Shown here: positions 33,065 to 42,199 of the stretch, piece after piece
Layout: each line of letters opens with the position of its first letter
How positions within the stretch are numbered: position 1 is the first letter of the stretch
Source: Pseudomonas indica NBRC 103045
GTDB lineage: Bacteria; Pseudomonadota; Gammaproteobacteria; Pseudomonadales; Pseudomonadaceae
Length of the DNA stretch: 52,040 nucleotides
Reading direction: 5' to 3'
Assembly: GCF_002091635.1 (NCBI RefSeq)
Contig: NZ_BDAC01000031.1
Coordinates: 1 to 52,040 of the forward strand
Program-made: the position numbers and the translations under genes
The notes under the pieces: model-generated
What the model was told of the DNA's origin: nothing
Database searches by the model: none
The model's input: the letters and a program-made list of their open reading frames with translations, nothing else

Positions 33065-33797
33065 TGCCCTGACCCCACGCCAATGGCTGGCAGACCAGCC
33101 CCATGACGCCAGCCGCTACCTCTACGTGGTGCTGGGCAATACCAGCGACGCCGACCCGCTACCGACCTACTACCGCCAGGCCGATGCCGCGCCCCTGCTG
33201 CCGATCTGGGAAGGCACGCCCTATGCCGGTTGGCAGGAAGTCATGCCCTTCCTCGGCGAACTCCGCGCCGACAGCCTCTTCCTCGACTGGATCGAGCAAC
33301 AGACCGAGCGCGACTGGGGCTGGCTGGCGATCTCGCCCTACCCGGCGACCGTCGTCCGCGACTGGCTGCGCAGCCTGACCCAGGTGCGCATGCCCGACGG
33401 CAGCGAAGTGTTCTTCCGCTACTGGGACGGCCGCCACCTGGCCCCGATCCTCACTCACCTCAGCGGCACGGCGGGCGACCTGCTGCCGGTGTTCGAGCGC
33501 TACTGGATCAACGGCCGCGACCTGACCGTCGAGCTACCCGTCCTCGGCCCAAGCCGCCCCTATCCCTGGTGGGACGTACCGCCGGACCTGCTCGCCAAGC
33601 TCAGCGCCGAGGACCCCGCACCGCTGGTGGACAACCTGATGCAGTGGCTGCGCGAGACCCATCCCGACCTGTATTTCGCCTTTCCCGAAACGAATCTGCG
33701 GCTGAAGACCGAACACTTCATGCGGCACGCCACGTACACGGAAGACACGCTTGCCGGGCTGTTCAAAGCCCATCTGGAAAAGGAATTGTCCCTATGA
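33048..33797 (+). CDS. DUF4123 domain T6SS effector adaptor/chaperone
   Basis: 249-residue protein; DUF4123 (Tap/TEC type) proteins load effectors onto VgrG. Features: RYLYVVLGNTSDADPLPTYY, LADSLFLDWIEQ-like helices (ADSLFLDWIEQQTERDWGW), the central VFFRYWDGRHLAPIL and PVFERYWINGRDLTVELP. The start is GTG 33048 inside the vgrG 3' end; the stop overlaps the ATG of the RHS gene (ATGA, 33794). Its place between vgrG and the RHS gene is the usual one, so it should deliver the RHS protein. Confidence 0.9.
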   Translation: MSTPSDALTPRQWLADQPHDASRYLYVVLGNTSDADPLPTYYRQADAAPLLPIWEGTPYAGWQEVMPFLGELRADSLFLDWIEQQTERDWGWLAISPYPATVVRDWLRSLTQVRMPDGSEVFFRYWDGRHLAPILTHLSGTAGDLLPVFERYWINGRDLTVELPVLGPSRPYPWWDVPPDLLAKLSAEDPAPLVDNLMQWLRETHPDLYFAFPETNLRLKTEHFMRHATYTEDTLAGLFKAHLEKELSL

Positions 33798-36700
33798 TCA
33801 GCTCGGTTCTCTACGGCTCGTTCATGCTTCACGGCTTGTCCGCGGAGGAGCCGGATGCAGGCAGCATCCTCGCGAACTTCAAGAAGAACAGCATGGAGCG
33901 CTACAAGGGGCTCGCCGATAGCCTGCTCACCGGCTGGGCGCTGGACGCCCAGCAGCAGTTCAGCATCGGCGAAGAGATCAAACTCAAGCGGGACAAGGAC
34001 GACAACGGCAGAGTCCAGACATATGCCACCTGCCCGGCCAATGCGCAGCTCAAGCTGCTGCACGCCTTCGACTCGGTCAACTTCGTCCCGATCGGCAATA
34101 CGCCCTACGAAGCGGTGCAGGAAATCTCCCTCCTGGCCAGCCTGAGCGGCGAAAAGCCGCAGACGTTTTCCGGCGTTCTCGATGCCAACGGCATGGGCCA
34201 GATCAGCGGTTGCCTGCCAAACAGCCAGTACCGCATCCGCTTCTTCCCAAAGGTCGGCCAGGGCGAAATCGACGCACTCTACGCCTCCTACGACGGCGTG
34301 ATCGACAAACTCCACGGCTGGCTGCAGAGCGAGTGGAACGGCACCATCGCCGCCCAGTGGCGAGCGCTGGCGCCCGTCAACGATCCGCGCCGCCTCACCC
34401 AGATCAACGACGCCTTCATGAGCGGCATGGGCAAGGCCCTGATGTCGCTCTGGGATGACGTCAAGAAACTGTTCCACATCCTCACCCACCTGGACGAGTA
34501 CTACGACAAGCTGGTGCAGTTCATCTCCGAGGCCGACTTCCAGAAGCTCAAGGCCCAGGCCAAGGAGCTGATGCAACGGGTCTTGATGATCGTCAGTGAC
34601 GAGCCGCTGATGTTCCTCTACGCCTCCGCCGTGGTCTGCTGGGTACAACTCCTGCCGCCCACCACCGTGGCGGAAATCATCGCCCAGTTCGCCACCGGGC
34701 TCTTGCTCGACATACTGCTCGGCATCGTGCTCACCGGCGGCGCGGGCCTGGCCGTGCGGCTCTCGGTCAAGGCGACCAAGGCCGTCGGCAACGGCGCGGC
34801 GGCGCTGCTCGAAAAAGCCCTGCAAACGCTGATCGACCTGAGCAAGAGCCACGCGCTGAGCGCCCATGCCGATACGGTGAAGCCACTGGCGGCCCGGGGA
34901 GAAGTGCTGGTCAACAGCTCGAAGAAAGCGACCGTGCAGATCCAGAGCCCGGCCCAGGGCATTTCCCAGGTCGAGCCCGACACGCTGGGCATCAAGCGGG
35001 GCAAGACTCAGAACACCCGGGTGAGCCAGGCCCCGCAGGTCGACGATGTTTCGACGACAGCGAAAACGCCCAACGACAAACCCGCCGACAGCGCCAAGAA
35101 CACCTGCACCAACAACTGCCCGGTCTCCATGGTCACCGGCGAGGAACTGCTCACCCTCACCGACGGCGAACTCGACGGCCTGCTGCCCTTCCCCTGGACC
35201 CGCCTCTACCGCACCAGCGCCGCCGAGATCGACAGCGGCCTGGGCTATGGATGGAGCCACAGCCTGTCGCACCGCCTGGTGCAGGAAGACGACAGCCTCG
35301 TCTGGATCGACCACGAGAACCGCCGCACCGTCTTCCCGATCCCCAGCGCGCAGCGCCCGGCGATCACCAACCGGCTGTCGCGCGCGGCCATCTACCTGGG
35401 CGACGACCCGGCCGAGTTGATCCTCGCGGCAGCCGGCGACACGCCGCGCTTCTACCACTTCCGCCGCGATACCGGCGGCGGCTACCTGATCGCCATCAGC
35501 GACGCCTACGGCAACCGCCTGGAGCTGAGCCGCGACCTGCTCGGCCGCATCCGCCGCCTGAGCAGTCCATCCAGCCGCGCCCTGCTGCTGCGCTACGAAG
35601 GCAAGCACCTCGCCGCGGTGGACTACCAGGTCTATCGCCCGGCCGAAAACGAAGAAGCCTGCTGGCAGACCGTGCAGACCCTGGCGACCTACCGCTACAA
35701 CGAAGCCGGCCAGTTGCTGGAGGCCGCTAACGCGCTGGGCGAAGCCGAGCGCTACCGCTACGACGCCCAGAACGTCATCCTCGAACGCCAACTGGCCGGC
35801 CACGCGGCCTTCTACTGGGAGTGGCAGGGCGAAGGCAAGATGGCCCGCTGCGTGCGCCACTGGGCCAACTTCCAGCAGATGGAAGCGCGCTACCTGTGGG
35901 ACGACCAGGGCGGCGTGACCGTGATCAACGCCGACGGCAGCGAGGAAGTCTACGTCCACGACAAGAACGCCCGGCTGATCAAACAGGTCGATCCGGACGG
36001 CGCCCAAACGCTCAAGTCCTACGACGAGAAAGGCCAGCTCATCGCCGAGCAGGACCCGCTCGGCGCCCTCACCGAATACCGCTACGACGATGCCGGCCGC
36101 CTCACCGCAATCATCCCGGCCGAAGACGAGCCCACCGTCTTCGAATACCGTGACGGCTTCGTCAGCGCCGTCAGCCGGGGCCAGGCCACCTGGACGTACC
36201 GGCGCAACGCCCAGGGCGACATCACCGCCCAGACTGACCCGCACGGCCATACCACCCGCTACGTCTACGACGCCCAGGGCCGCGTGCGGGAAATCCACCA
36301 CCCGGACGGCAGTTGCCACCAGCTCGCCTGGAACCCCCACGGCCAGCTCATCGAAGAGCAACTGCCCAACGGCGGCCAGCGGCGCTACCGCTACGACGCC
36401 CTCGGCCGGCAGATCACCCGCCAGGACGAGAACGGCGCCATCACCCAGTACCAGTGGGACGCCGTCGGCCGGCTGGCCCAAGTCACCCTGCCCGGCGGCG
36501 CCACCCGCGCCTACAGCTACAACGCCTACGGCAAGGTCACCGCCGAGCGCGACGAACTCGGCCGCGTCACCCGCTACGAATACGCCGACGGCCTGCATCT
36601 GGTCAGCCGCCGCATCAACCCGGACGGCAGCCAGCTCCGCTACCGTTACGACAACGCCCGCCTGCTGCTTACCGAGATCGAGAACGAGCGCGGCGAGCAC

Positions 36701-38578
36701 TACCGCCTGGACTATTACCCCAACGGCCTGATCCAGCAGGAAACCGCCTTCGACGGGCGCACCACCGCCTACGCCTATGACCTCAAGGGCCGGCTGGTCG
36801 AGAAGAAGGAGTTCGGCGACGACGGCAGCGAGCTGGTCACCACCTACCAGCGCGACAGCGCCGGCCGCCTGCTGGTGAAGACCCTGCCGGACGGCGAGCA
36901 GGTCCACTACGCCTACGACGGCCTCGGCCGGCTGGTCAGTGTCGACGACGGCCAGTGGCCGCTGGCCTACCGCTATGACCTGCAGGACCGCCTGATCGAG
37001 GAGCACCAGGGCTGGGCCACTCTGCGCTACGCCTACGACGCCCTCGGCCAGCTCAGCCATTGCCGCCTGCCCGACGGCAGCCGCCTGGATTACCGTCACC
37101 AGCCCGGTGGCGCCCTGGCCGCCATCCAGCTCAACGGCCAGCCGCTCACCGCCCACCAGTTCACCGCCGGCGGGCGCGAGCAGTTCCGCCAGCAGGGTGT
37201 GCTGCTCAGCGAATACCAGTACGACGAACAGGGCCGCCTGCTCGCCCACCGCGTGCACCAGGACGAACGCCGCCTGTTGCAACGCCAGTACCGCTACGAT
37301 GCCAACGGCAACCTCGCCGGCATCGACGACTCACGCAAGGGCAGCAAGCGCTTCCACTACGACCCGCTGGACCGCCTCGTCGCGGTGCGCGGCGACACCC
37401 CGGAAAGCTTCGTCCACGACCCCGCCGGCACCCTCCTGGCGCAGAGCGGCACCCCCAACTCCGGGATGGCCAACGTCAAGGGCAACCGCCTGCTCATGCA
37501 GGGCGACCGCCATTTCGACTACGACGCCTTCGGCAACCTCATCCGCGAACGCCGCGGCGCCGGGCACAAGCTGGTCACCGAATACCGTTACGACGCCCAG
37601 CACCGCCTGATCGGCGCCACCCTGCCGGACGGCCGCCAAGTGCACTACCGCTACGACGCCTTCGGCCGGCGCATCGCCAAGACCCTGGACGGCCGCACCA
37701 CCGAGTTCCTCTGGCAGGGCGAACGCCTCATCGCCGAAAGCGCGCCGGGCCACTACCGTAGCTTCGTCTACGAACCCGGCACCTTCCGCCCCCTGGCCCT
37801 GCTCCAGGGCGAAGGCCCGCAGGCCCAGCCCTGCTACTACCAGCTCGACCACCTCGGCACCCCGCAGGAACTCACCAGCCCCGGCGGCGACATCCTCTGG
37901 TCCGTCAAATACCGCGCCTACGGCAACGTCGCCCAGGTGGAAATCGCCGACATCGACAACCCCCTGCGCTTCCAGGGCCAGTACTTCGATGCCGAAACCG
38001 GCCTGCACTACAACCGCCACCGCTACTACAATCCCAACACCGGCTGCTTCCTCACCCCCGACCCGATCAAACTCGCGGGTGGGCTGAACAACTACCAGTA
38101 CGTGAACAATCCCACGGGGTGGGTTGATCCGTTGGGGTTGGCTGGGGTGAAGGAGGATTGTCCGGGCGGAGATAGAACCAAGCCTGCCAGTGGGCACAAA
38201 GATGAGGTTAGGCAGGCGAAGGTTGATAAAGGTGAACCTACAGCACCCGCTCCGGCGCCAACACCTAATGCTGAAGAGACCATCCGCGTACGGCACTACA
38301 CGAACAGAAGGGGCTCAAATGGGATTGAGCAGGAAGGGGTTATTCGAGCCCAGGATAACAATAGAATTTATGTTGAGAGCACCAACAAGAAACCATTGAA
38401 CCAGAAAGAAGCAGAAGAAAAATACCAAATTGGCCAAGGCAGAGGTCGTGACTACATTGAAACAGATGTTCCAAAGTCACGATTAGAATGGGTTAAGAAT
38501 CCCAGGTATGGAACCTTAGAGCTGACGATCAAAGGTGATCTTGAGCTTAAAAATGCCAAAATTACAAGGAGAAAATAG
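33794..38578 (+). CDS. RHS-repeat polymorphic toxin, T6SS effector, with HYD1-like ADP-ribosyltransferase tip
   Basis: 1594 residues from the ATG that overlaps the DUF4123 stop. The N-terminal ~430 residues form a domain with hydrophobic helices around 275-325. A DUF6531-type segment begins at about 442 (CPVSMVTGEELLTLTDGELD), YD/RHS repeats run to about 1390, and the core closes with LDHLGTPQELT, YYNPNTGCFLTPDP and DPLGLAG (Asp 1445). The ~145-residue tip is separate in composition, AT-rich, and starts IRVRHYTNRRGSNGIEQEGV (His 1501-Tyr 1502) with later GRDYIETDVP: the H-Y...G pattern of HYD1-signature ADP-ribosyltransferases. The core would cage and self-cleave to release it. Not PAAR-bearing. 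The toxin family call is from memory of motifs. Confidence 0.85.
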   Translation: MISSVLYGSFMLHGLSAEEPDAGSILANFKKNSMERYKGLADSLLTGWALDAQQQFSIGEEIKLKRDKDDNGRVQTYATCPANAQLKLLHAFDSVNFVPIGNTPYEAVQEISLLASLSGEKPQTFSGVLDANGMGQISGCLPNSQYRIRFFPKVGQGEIDALYASYDGVIDKLHGWLQSEWNGTIAAQWRALAPVNDPRRLTQINDAFMSGMGKALMSLWDDVKKLFHILTHLDEYYDKLVQFISEADFQKLKAQAKELMQRVLMIVSDEPLMFLYASAVVCWVQLLPPTTVAEIIAQFATGLLLDILLGIVLTGGAGLAVRLSVKATKAVGNGAAALLEKALQTLIDLSKSHALSAHADTVKPLAARGEVLVNSSKKATVQIQSPAQGISQVEPDTLGIKRGKTQNTRVSQAPQVDDVSTTAKTPNDKPADSAKNTCTNNCPVSMVTGEELLTLTDGELDGLLPFPWTRLYRTSAAEIDSGLGYGWSHSLSHRLVQEDDSLVWIDHENRRTVFPIPSAQRPAITNRLSRAAIYLGDDPAELILAAAGDTPRFYHFRRDTGGGYLIAISDAYGNRLELSRDLLGRIRRLSSPSSRALLLRYEGKHLAAVDYQVYRPAENEEACWQTVQTLATYRYNEAGQLLEAANALGEAERYRYDAQNVILERQLAGHAAFYWEWQGEGKMARCVRHWANFQQMEARYLWDDQGGVTVINADGSEEVYVHDKNARLIKQVDPDGAQTLKSYDEKGQLIAEQDPLGALTEYRYDDAGRLTAIIPAEDEPTVFEYRDGFVSAVSRGQATWTYRRNAQGDITAQTDPHGHTTRYVYDAQGRVREIHHPDGSCHQLAWNPHGQLIEEQLPNGGQRRYRYDALGRQITRQDENGAITQYQWDAVGRLAQVTLPGGATRAYSYNAYGKVTAERDELGRVTRYEYADGLHLVSRRINPDGSQLRYRYDNARLLLTEIENERGEHYRLDYYPNGLIQQETAFDGRTTAYAYDLKGRLVEKKEFGDDGSELVTTYQRDSAGRLLVKTLPDGEQVHYAYDGLGRLVSVDDGQWPLAYRYDLQDRLIEEHQGWATLRYAYDALGQLSHCRLPDGSRLDYRHQPGGALAAIQLNGQPLTAHQFTAGGREQFRQQGVLLSEYQYDEQGRLLAHRVHQDERRLLQRQYRYDANGNLAGIDDSRKGSKRFHYDPLDRLVAVRGDTPESFVHDPAGTLLAQSGTPNSGMANVKGNRLLMQGDRHFDYDAFGNLIRERRGAGHKLVTEYRYDAQHRLIGATLPDGRQVHYRYDAFGRRIAKTLDGRTTEFLWQGERLIAESAPGHYRSFVYEPGTFRPLALLQGEGPQAQPCYYQLDHLGTPQELTSPGGDILWSVKYRAYGNVAQVEIADIDNPLRFQGQYFDAETGLHYNRHRYYNPNTGCFLTPDPIKLAGGLNNYQYVNNPTGWVDPLGLAGVKEDCPGGDRTKPASGHKDEVRQAKVDKGEPTAPAPAPTPNAEETIRVRHYTNRRGSNGIEQEGVIRAQDNNRIYVESTNKKPLNQKEAEEKYQIGQGRGRDYIETDVPKSRLEWVKNPRYGTLELTIKGDLELKNAKITRRK

Positions 38579-38579
38579 C

Positions 38580-38876
38580 ATGCTTGAGCAAAACAAGACT
38601 ATATCTATCCCTGGAGAAGAAGCCTTGGAGGTATTGGGAGAAATTGAATTTATCTTGATTTCGCTGCACAAAATTGGCAGCTACTACTCTGATAAATCCA
38701 AAGAGGCTTACGAAAAAGCAACCACTGACTTTATTGACCAACAGATGGTAACCGCCAGACTAGCGAAGATTCGCCGCATAATAACTGAAAGATTTGACAG
38801 CTCATTAGATGACGATGATATGGATGATATTGAGCGATATCTGGATGGTATGGAGTTCTGGAAGCCGATATCATGA
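38580..38876 (+). CDS. Candidate immunity protein of the RHS toxin
   Basis: 98-residue acidic protein encoded 1 nt after the RHS stop with AAGGAGA before its ATG. It is mostly helical in pattern (EALEVLGEIEFILISLHKIG, TARLAKIRRIITERFDSSLD) and ends DGMEFWKPIS. It has no signal peptide, as expected for protection against a cytoplasmic enzyme such as an ADP-ribosyltransferase. Immunity is inferred from position, size, acidity and AT-rich composition. Confidence 0.7.
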   Translation: MLEQNKTISIPGEEALEVLGEIEFILISLHKIGSYYSDKSKEAYEKATTDFIDQQMVTARLAKIRRIITERFDSSLDDDDMDDIERYLDGMEFWKPIS

Positions 38877-38894
38877 AAAACGCATAAAAAATTC

Positions 38895-39212
38895 ATGAGC
38901 ATTGATAATAAAAAGATTTTCGAATGGCTATCGTCTGGAAAACAGCTAGGAGTCAGGGGCAAAGTCACACAAAACAACGAGACTGTTTGGCTATCTATGG
39001 GAATTCAAAAATATGGAGCAGCTTACAAAACCTACATTAGTGAAATATTCGACTCGAAAATTGATATCGAAGACTATCTACGCGAAGAAATAAGAGAGTT
39101 CTCAACTGTAGAAGCCGCCTTAGAATACTTAAATCAAGAGTCCAGACTCGGTATTTTTGATCTCTCTCCATGCAAGGGACAAAAAATATTCAATCCGAGT
39201 TTTTCAACATAA
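38895..39212 (+). CDS. Small AT-rich gene, possible orphan immunity protein 1
   Basis: 105 residues, no signal peptide and no family recognised: IFEWLSSGKQLGVRGKVTQN, then KTYISEIFDSKIDIEDYLRE and VEAALEYLNQES. It starts 18 nt after the candidate immunity gene and may be co-transcribed. No Shine-Dalgarno stands out. The size and place suit a second immunity gene left by earlier toxin-tip changes. Confidence 0.55.
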   Translation: MSIDNKKIFEWLSSGKQLGVRGKVTQNNETVWLSMGIQKYGAAYKTYISEIFDSKIDIEDYLREEIREFSTVEAALEYLNQESRLGIFDLSPCKGQKIFNPSFST

Positions 39213-39295
39213 ACAGCCCTCGCATGGCGTAACTCCCCTTTGAATCCAGATGGGGGCTATGTTGAATATTTATTCCAACCCAAACAGAAGACAAA

Positions 39296-39679
39296 ATGAA
39301 GAGTGCAGAAATAAAAATAATCAGGGAAAGCTCGGAAAATAAGATCAAGCTATTTTACGATGATGACCCTATAACGATTGAGATAAACTTAGACGAACAC
39401 AAAACAAGCTTCACCGGAAGCAATTTATTTGAATGCTTTTCAAAACTCCGCGCAGAGCTTCCAGACATAAAGTTTCTATGTAAAGGAGCCAAACTCAATG
39501 TATACCCTTCGAGAATGACTTCTCAAATGGCCGGAGGGCTTTTAGCTTATGAGCTCACACTAGGCAAACAAGCACTTAGAGAAAACTTGGTAAATATTTT
39601 TGATCCTGAAGAGGAAAATATAGTTCAGAACCCTGACGAGCAAAAAGATTATTTCATGAAATGGATAAAATCTTTATAG
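39296..39679 (+). CDS. Small AT-rich gene, possible orphan immunity protein 2
   Basis: 127 residues (MKSAEIKIIRESSENKIKLF to FMKWIKSL), no signal peptide, mostly alternating strand pattern in the first half and helical in the second. No family is recognised. Its 3' end overlaps the next gene by 19 nt, so the two are translationally linked. Likely immunity-like by location; function otherwise unknown. Confidence 0.55.
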   Translation: MKSAEIKIIRESSENKIKLFYDDDPITIEINLDEHKTSFTGSNLFECFSKLRAELPDIKFLCKGAKLNVYPSRMTSQMAGGLLAYELTLGKQALRENLVNIFDPEEENIVQNPDEQKDYFMKWIKSL

Positions 39680-40056
39680 ACTCTTTCAGGGTATATATAG
39701 TTATCTCAAACGGGGAATCGGAATCAAAATCCGACCAGAAAATGACACTAGAATTTATTGAAGGCCAAATCGAGTTTGATGATTTTAGCTTACTTGCACG
39801 GTTGGTTGACTTTAGGAGCGACTTGTACTCACTGAAGGAGGACATGCTGCAAATATCCTATGAAGGAAATTTTCTTCTAGATGTTGGATGGTATCCGTCA
39901 TTTGACCCTGACGGATGTTTTCAAATACATGTAGTAAAAGAATCCGACTGGGAAAATCCTTTATACTGTGACCAAGCTAATTCAATCACAGAGGCCATAC
40001 ATAGAATCAGAGACGCTCAAAATTTTATTCTAGCTAAAGATATATCCAAAAAATGA
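39661..40056 (+). CDS. Small AT-rich gene, possible orphan immunity protein 3
   Basis: 131 residues, acidic, ending in basic KDISKK. Segments include MTLEFIEGQIEFDDFSLLAR and LDVGWYPSFDPDGCFQIHVV, the latter typical of small immunity proteins with a G-W-Y-P-x-x-x-P-x-G-x-[FY] pattern (as I recall). It overlaps its upstream neighbour by 19 nt. The 413 bp after it, to 40469, hold no gene I can support; composition rises there from AT-rich to GC-rich, marking a junction. Confidence 0.6.
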   Translation: MDKIFIDSFRVYIVISNGESESKSDQKMTLEFIEGQIEFDDFSLLARLVDFRSDLYSLKEDMLQISYEGNFLLDVGWYPSFDPDGCFQIHVVKESDWENPLYCDQANSITEAIHRIRDAQNFILAKDISKK

Positions 40057-40469
40057 AGACTCATTAACCTATATCTTTTTAGATAATTAACCCGCCTTTT
40101 TTAGCTAGCGCCTACGTAGAGGAAAATGGATATTTGAAAAGGTTTTATGCCTAACAAGATCAAAGTGCCTGGAATTTCTGCCGAGCTAATCCAGCCAATT
40201 CAATTCTACCGCGCACTGTCCTGTCATCTTCGCCCTCAGTAACTCTCCGTTTCTAATGGCCCATCTTCCGAGCCAATTCTCGCCCCCTCCCGCCCAGCAC
40301 CATGGAACCACTTCCAACCGTGACGTCACTCATGGTTCGTATGTCGAGCAACGCGGGATTGCCTTTCGGTTCAGCAATTCGGCGGATCGGTATCGCTTGG
40401 CGCCAAAACAAGAACAGATGATCCGCCTGGCCGGCATGGCTGGGCGCATTGATGCCTACAGGAACTGCC

Positions 40470-40913
40470 ATGGAAATCGAACGCAAGCGGCTGCGCATCA
40501 GCCCCGTGCAACTGGGTGCTCGGCCGGTCCCGGAGGTGCCGGATCGTTGGGTGCTTGCAGGCCCCGACCGGGAGGAGATGACGATTACCTGCACGGATGC
40601 GGAAGGCGAGGTGTTCGCCCTCACGGTCCGGATCGCGCGGTTGCTGGCCGAGGGGCAGTCGTATCAGTTGGCGGCAGCGCTGACGCTCAACCATGAGGTG
40701 GCCTGTCTCAATGGTGGGGCGGTTGCCTATGACGTGGATGACGACACCTTCCTGTACTGCAAACGGGTCGAGGCTCGCACGCTGGACCTCTCCGCCTTCA
40801 ATGATCGGATCGCCCGTGCCTTTTCGACGGCCCGCCTGCTGCGCGAACGGCTGGCGCAAGCGCAAGGGCGCATCCGGCCGGCCACGGCGCAAGCCTTCCA
40901 ACCCAGGGCGTAG
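40470..40913 (+). CDS. Putative CesT-type type III secretion chaperone
   Basis: 147-residue acidic protein. Size, a strand-rich core and the C-terminal pattern (ALTLNHEVACLNGGAVAYDV, FLYCKRVEARTLDLSAFNDR, then a Ser/Ala-Arg helix) resemble class I T3SS chaperones such as SpcU/SycE, which bind the N-terminal part of an effector. AGGAA is 7 nt before ATG 40470; in-frame ATG 40452 and TTG 40449 are alternatives. A methyltransferase gene with an unusual N-terminus starts 11 nt downstream. The family match is a pattern judgement and unproven. Confidence 0.5.
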   Translation: MEIERKRLRISPVQLGARPVPEVPDRWVLAGPDREEMTITCTDAEGEVFALTVRIARLLAEGQSYQLAAALTLNHEVACLNGGAVAYDVDDDTFLYCKRVEARTLDLSAFNDRIARAFSTARLLRERLAQAQGRIRPATAQAFQPRA

Positions 40914-40924
40914 GAGCGCATGTC

Positions 40925-41911
40925 ATGGTCGGGATGAGTTCGATCGGCAACATCTTCCGCAGCGTGGCCGTCGCCACGAGCCTGCATGCGCCGCACGCCG
41001 CGCGGCCTCTGTCGAGCGCCAGTGAAGACTGGAACAAGGCGTTGGGAAAACTGGAGAGAAAGTTCCTCGGCAATACCAATGCCGGCGCCCCCGCGTTCCG
41101 GCGGGACGATTTCGCGAAGCACTCGATGGGTGCTGACCCCAGCCGCCTGCCACCGGGCAACATGCTGTTCCAACGCGGCATCTACACCGGTATCGCGGGC
41201 CTGTATGAGAAAACCACCGGCAAGCTGATGGATTACGACCGGATGAAGGTCAACGCGGTGGCCGCGTCGGTGTCCTGGGCTTTCCAGAACGATCTGCTAC
41301 CCGACAAGGCGAACAGCATCGTCGATATCGGCGCCGCCCATGGTGGCGCAACGGTGCAGCTCGGCAAGAAGTACCAGGAGGCGAGCATCCTGGCACTGGA
41401 CCCAGACCCGCAATCGGCGAAGTTCATCGAGGAGAAGGTCAAGGGCGGCGATTCGGTGTTGAAGAATCCCGAACGTCTGGCGACCTTCTCGGGGACCTTC
41501 CAAGAGGCCTTTTCCGCGGGCAAGGTCAAGGAAAACAGTGCCGATCTTGTCGTCATGCAGGCCGTGGCGCCTTATCTGTCGGACGAGGAGCTGGCGGACA
41601 CCCTGAAAGGTATCCATACGACCTTGGCCTCGGGCGGGAAAGTCGTGCTGTCCTGTTACGGCGAGGAGCACTTCAGCAAGACCAACGCCAACAGCACGCT
41701 CGCGCTGAGGTCGGACATGCAGATGCTGGAGATGTTCAAGAACGCCGGCCTTTCGGTGGAATGCGTCGGCAATAAGCTGCAGGCCGGGGACGGCAAGAGC
41801 TACGAAAAGAACACCCGGGAAATGGGCGATGTCATGGAGCAGAAAAGCATGCCCGGGCATCCCGATGGCAAGTATTGGCATTCGGTCTATATCGTCGCGA
41901 CCAAGCCGTGA
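40925..41911 (+). CDS. Class I SAM-dependent methyltransferase, candidate secreted effector
   Basis: 328 residues. The first ~35 residues (MVGMSSIGNIFRSVAVATSL and on) are Ser/Ala-rich with few charges, as in type III secretion signals. The methyltransferase domain, about 110-325, shows motif I IVDIGAAHGGATVQLGKKY, an acidic residue in LALDPDPQSAKF, and SADLVVMQAVAPYLSDEELA with LKGIHTTLASGGKVVLSCYG. TAGGAG lies in front; ATG 40934 is an alternative start. The upstream chaperone-like gene suggests an effector/chaperone pair, but no T3SS genes are in view; an ordinary cytoplasmic enzyme cannot be excluded. Confidence 0.6.
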   Translation: MVGMSSIGNIFRSVAVATSLHAPHAARPLSSASEDWNKALGKLERKFLGNTNAGAPAFRRDDFAKHSMGADPSRLPPGNMLFQRGIYTGIAGLYEKTTGKLMDYDRMKVNAVAASVSWAFQNDLLPDKANSIVDIGAAHGGATVQLGKKYQEASILALDPDPQSAKFIEEKVKGGDSVLKNPERLATFSGTFQEAFSAGKVKENSADLVVMQAVAPYLSDEELADTLKGIHTTLASGGKVVLSCYGEEHFSKTNANSTLALRSDMQMLEMFKNAGLSVECVGNKLQAGDGKSYEKNTREMGDVMEQKSMPGHPDGKYWHSVYIVATKP

Positions 41912-41945
41912 TCCCGACAGGTTGCGCAATCGCTGAACCGCTTTC

Positions 41946-42087
41946 GTAGGAGCCAGCTCTGCTGGCGATAATTCTGCGCGGCCCAATCGCGAGCAGAGCT
42001 CGCTCCTACAAAAAGCCGGACCAGATGTATAGGGGCGAATTTATTCGCCCAAACCCACCCTTGCCGGGCGAATGAATTCGCCCCTAC
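41946..42087. repeat. REP-type palindromic repeat, copy B
   Basis: Same composite as copy A: gtaggagccagctctgctgg to agcagagctcgctcctac (41946-42009), then two gggcgaat-type palindromic units (42032-42051 and 42066-42087). It fills most of the gap between the methyltransferase gene and trhP. Confidence 0.8.
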
Positions 42088-42199
42088 TGGTTCGGAACGC
42101 AGGGCCCGGTAAACGCCATTTTTCTTGCCGCAGCTCAATACTCGGCCTGGATTGGTCCGCTAGAGTGTCCGGTTCTTCGCCACGCAGAGCCCCGTTCCG

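Noticed and set aside
33560-37282. 1240-codon frame on the minus strand opposite the RHS gene
   Set aside because: Long antisense frames are expected in high-GC DNA with strong third-position bias; its protein is low-complexity and lacks any domain. The same applies to the long minus-strand frames opposite vgrG (30887-32932), uvrD (46488-48731) and aspA (12878-14359).
35700-37900. Many short repeated units, considered as a repeat array
   Set aside because: They are the coding YD/RHS repeats of the toxin core, not a CRISPR or non-coding array.
40405-40435. A-rich stretch (ccaaaacaagaacagatgat) as an ExsA box for the chaperone/methyltransferase pair
   Set aside because: The G-A-C and TGnnA spacing of the ExsA consensus is not met well enough to claim a site.
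40256-40696. 146-codon frame before the chaperone-like gene
   Set aside because: It overlaps the chaperone-like gene in another frame, has low-complexity composition and no family features.
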